From: an uncultured Lewinella sp.
Lineage (GTDB): Bacteria > Bacteroidota > Bacteroidia > Chitinophagales > Saprospiraceae
Assembly (NCBI GenBank): GCA_938021455.1
Contig: CALIGP010000036.1
Coordinates: 1 to 6,591 of the forward strand
Direction: 5' to 3'
Length of the DNA: 6,591 nucleotides
Below, piece by piece: positions 4,849 to 6,591 of this stretch (position 1 is its first letter; each line of letters opens with the position of its first letter). The notes beneath the pieces are model-generated. The model ran no database searches. It was not told the origin of the DNA and saw only the letters and a list, made by a program, of their open reading frames with translations. The translations under genes and the position numbers were made by a program.

Positions 4849-6591
4849 ATGAAGTCTATTCGTAATATCGCGATCATCGCTCACGTAGACCACGGCAAAA
4901 CGACCCTGGTTGACAAAATGCTTCTGGCTGGCCAACTTTTTGGTGACCATGAGAAGCCAGGCGAGCTGATCATGGACAGTAATGATCAGGAGCGGGAACG
5001 CGGGATCACGATTCTGGCCAAGAACGTTTCCATCAATTATAAAGGCACGAAGATCAATATTATTGACACGCCTGGTCACGCCGATTTCGGCGGTGAAGTA
5101 GAGCGAGTGCTCAATATGGCCGACGGTGTTCTACTTTTAGTAGATGCTTTTGAAGGTCCGATGCCCCAGACACGCTTTGTGATGGACAAAGCGCTTAGGC
5201 TTGGTCTTAATCCGCTGGTTGTTGTTAATAAGGTTGATAAGCCAAACTGTACACCAGAAGAGGTGCACGAGATGGTCTTCGATCTCATGTTCAGCCTTGA
5301 TGCTACTGAAGAGCAGCTCGATTTCCCGACCATCTATGGTTCGGCAAAGAATGGTTGGATGAGCACTGACTGGAAAAACGAAACGGACAGTATTGTTCCA
5401 CTACTGGATGCCATTCTCGAGCACGTGCCAGAGCACCAGGCGGAGGAAGGCAACACGCAGATGCTGGTAACCAGCATTGAGTTCAGTAAGTACATTGGCC
5501 GGATGGCCATCGGCCGTCTGAACCGAGGCACCCTCAAGCAGAACCAAGCACTCACCCTCATCAACCGGGAAGGCGTCCAAACCCGAGGTAAGGCCCGCAA
5601 CCTATATGTTTATGAAGGTTTTGGCCGCGTAGAAGTCGACGAGGTACAAACCGGAGATATCTGTGCTGTTTTCGGTGCAGAAGGCTTTGATATCGGTGAT
5701 ACCATTGCCCACATCGAAAACCCTGAAGCGCTACCGACCATTGCCATTGATGAGCCTACGCTGTCAATGAGCTTCACGATTAACGATTCCCCTTTCTTCG
5801 GTAAAGAAGGTAAGTACGTTACGAGTCGCCACATTAAGGACCGCCTCACCGCTGAGCTAGAGCGTAACCTCGCCCTCCGCGTAGAAGAAACCGAGAGTGC
5901 TGATACTTTTCGCGTTTTTGGTCGGGGCGTAATGCACTTGTCGGTACTGATCGAGACGATGCGTCGCGAAGGCTACGAACTTCAGATCGGACAGCCACAG
6001 GTTATCATTAAGGAAATCGACGGTGTTAAATCCGAACCGGTGGAGGAAATGACGATTGATCTACCAGAGCATATGTCAGGTACTGCCATCAATATGGTAA
6101 CCCAGCGTAAAGGTCTTATGTTGAGCATGACCAACAAAGGCGAGCGCGTTGTGCTTGAGTTTGAAATTCCTTCCCGTGGAATTATCGGTATGCGCTCTAA
6201 CATGCTCACCGCTACTCAGGGGGAAGCTATTATGACGCACCGCTTTAAGGAGTTTCAGCCCCATAAAGGCGATATCCCCGGCCGTATGAACGGCTCGCTC
6301 ATTTCCATGGAATTAGGTAAAGCCATTCCTTTCTCCATTAATAACCTACAGGAACGCGGACGTTTCTTCGTTGAACCTGGCGAAGAGATTTACGAAGGAC
6401 AAGTAATCGGTGAAAATAACCGTGCCAATGACCTGGTTGTGAACGTAACCAAGACGAAGAAACTGAGTAACATGCGTTCTTCTGGTGCGGATGAAAAAGC
6501 TCGCATCGTACCGCCACGGAAGTTTTCTTTGGAAGAAGCACTGGAATACATCCAGGGAGATGAATACGTAGAGGCAACGCCTGAAAGTATT
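4849..6591 (+). CDS. typA: Ribosome-associated translational GTPase TypA/BipA, C-terminus cut by window edge
   Basis: A ribosome-binding GTPase of the EF-G-like family, linked in other bacteria to 50S subunit assembly and to growth under cold and other stresses. Visible are 581 residues of a usual length near 600, so only about 20-25 are missing. All G motifs are present: G1 AHVDHGKT 11-18, G2 RGIT 51-54, G3 DTPGH 73-77, G4 NKVD 127-130 and G5 SAK 165-167. An EF-Tu-like beta-barrel domain follows (about 200-290), then EF-G-like domains (FFGKEGKYVTSRHIKDRL and FRVFGRGVMHLSVLIETMRREG). The TypA-specific C-terminal region includes FEIPSRGIIGMRS and MNGSLISME. The family match over the full length excludes EF-G, EF-4/LepA and tetracycline-resistance proteins. 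The start is firm: an in-frame TAA at 4837-4839 makes ATG 4849 the first possible ATG. There is no clear Shine-Dalgarno; the upstream bases are A-rich, as is usual in Bacteroidota. Confidence 0.98.
   Translation, partial: MKSIRNIAIIAHVDHGKTTLVDKMLLAGQLFGDHEKPGELIMDSNDQERERGITILAKNVSINYKGTKINIIDTPGHADFGGEVERVLNMADGVLLLVDAFEGPMPQTRFVMDKALRLGLNPLVVVNKVDKPNCTPEEVHEMVFDLMFSLDATEEQLDFPTIYGSAKNGWMSTDWKNETDSIVPLLDAILEHVPEHQAEEGNTQMLVTSIEFSKYIGRMAIGRLNRGTLKQNQALTLINREGVQTRGKARNLYVYEGFGRVEVDEVQTGDICAVFGAEGFDIGDTIAHIENPEALPTIAIDEPTLSMSFTINDSPFFGKEGKYVTSRHIKDRLTAELERNLALRVEETESADTFRVFGRGVMHLSVLIETMRREGYELQIGQPQVIIKEIDGVKSEPVEEMTIDLPEHMSGTAINMVTQRKGLMLSMTNKGERVVLEFEIPSRGIIGMRSNMLTATQGEAIMTHRFKEFQPHKGDIPGRMNGSLISMELGKAIPFSINNLQERGRFFVEPGEEIYEGQVIGENNRANDLVVNVTKTKKLSNMRSSGADEKARIVPPRKFSLEEALEYIQGDEYVEATPESI

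Noticed and set aside
5076..6577. Several minus-strand frames of 62-88 codons opposite typA
   Set aside because: All are antisense shadows of a full-length, motif-complete TypA frame.

Overview
This window looks like an ordinary chromosomal stretch of a Bacteroidota bacterium, possibly from the Saprospiria/Lewinella side, although that finer placement is only an impression. Three things support the phylum. A DUF2027–Smr protein is present, an architecture I know from Bacteroidota. TAnnTTTG-type (-7) promoter boxes lie upstream of genes, the clearest being TACCTTTG before typA. No gene has a convincing Shine-Dalgarno sequence. I see no mobile element, CRISPR array, phage gene, tRNA or rRNA.

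Layout: the left part is read on the minus strand and the right part on the plus strand. Bases 1-1360 (minus) hold the N-terminal half of a short-type alpha-glucan (glycogen) phosphorylase that runs off the left edge. A gene-free stretch of about 510 bases follows, with a cluster of small dyads and a degenerate G-rich heptamer repeat that forms a long imperfect hairpin. Next come a 261-residue OmpA/MotB-type peptidoglycan-binding lipoprotein (1896-2681, minus) and a 359-residue DUF2027–Smr protein (2756-3835, minus), 74 bases apart and possibly co-transcribed. The divergent intergenic region 3836-4073 contains an imperfect inverted repeat with 25-base arms. Its arm differences are compensatory within smaller hairpins, and similar TACCTTC boxes sit almost on both flanking start codons. 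A class I SAM-dependent methyltransferase (4074-4751, plus) and the translational GTPase TypA/BipA (4849 to the right edge, plus, lacking only its last residues) follow.

The genes do not form one obvious pathway. They cover storage-polysaccharide breakdown, envelope anchoring, a putative nucleic-acid-acting Smr protein, an unassigned methyltransferase, and ribosome-associated stress adaptation. I found no previously undescribed protein system. The least explained signals are non-coding: the covarying inverted repeat at 3864-3968, the heptamer hairpin at 1742-1852, and the near-leaderless promoter arrangement around 3840 and 4060.
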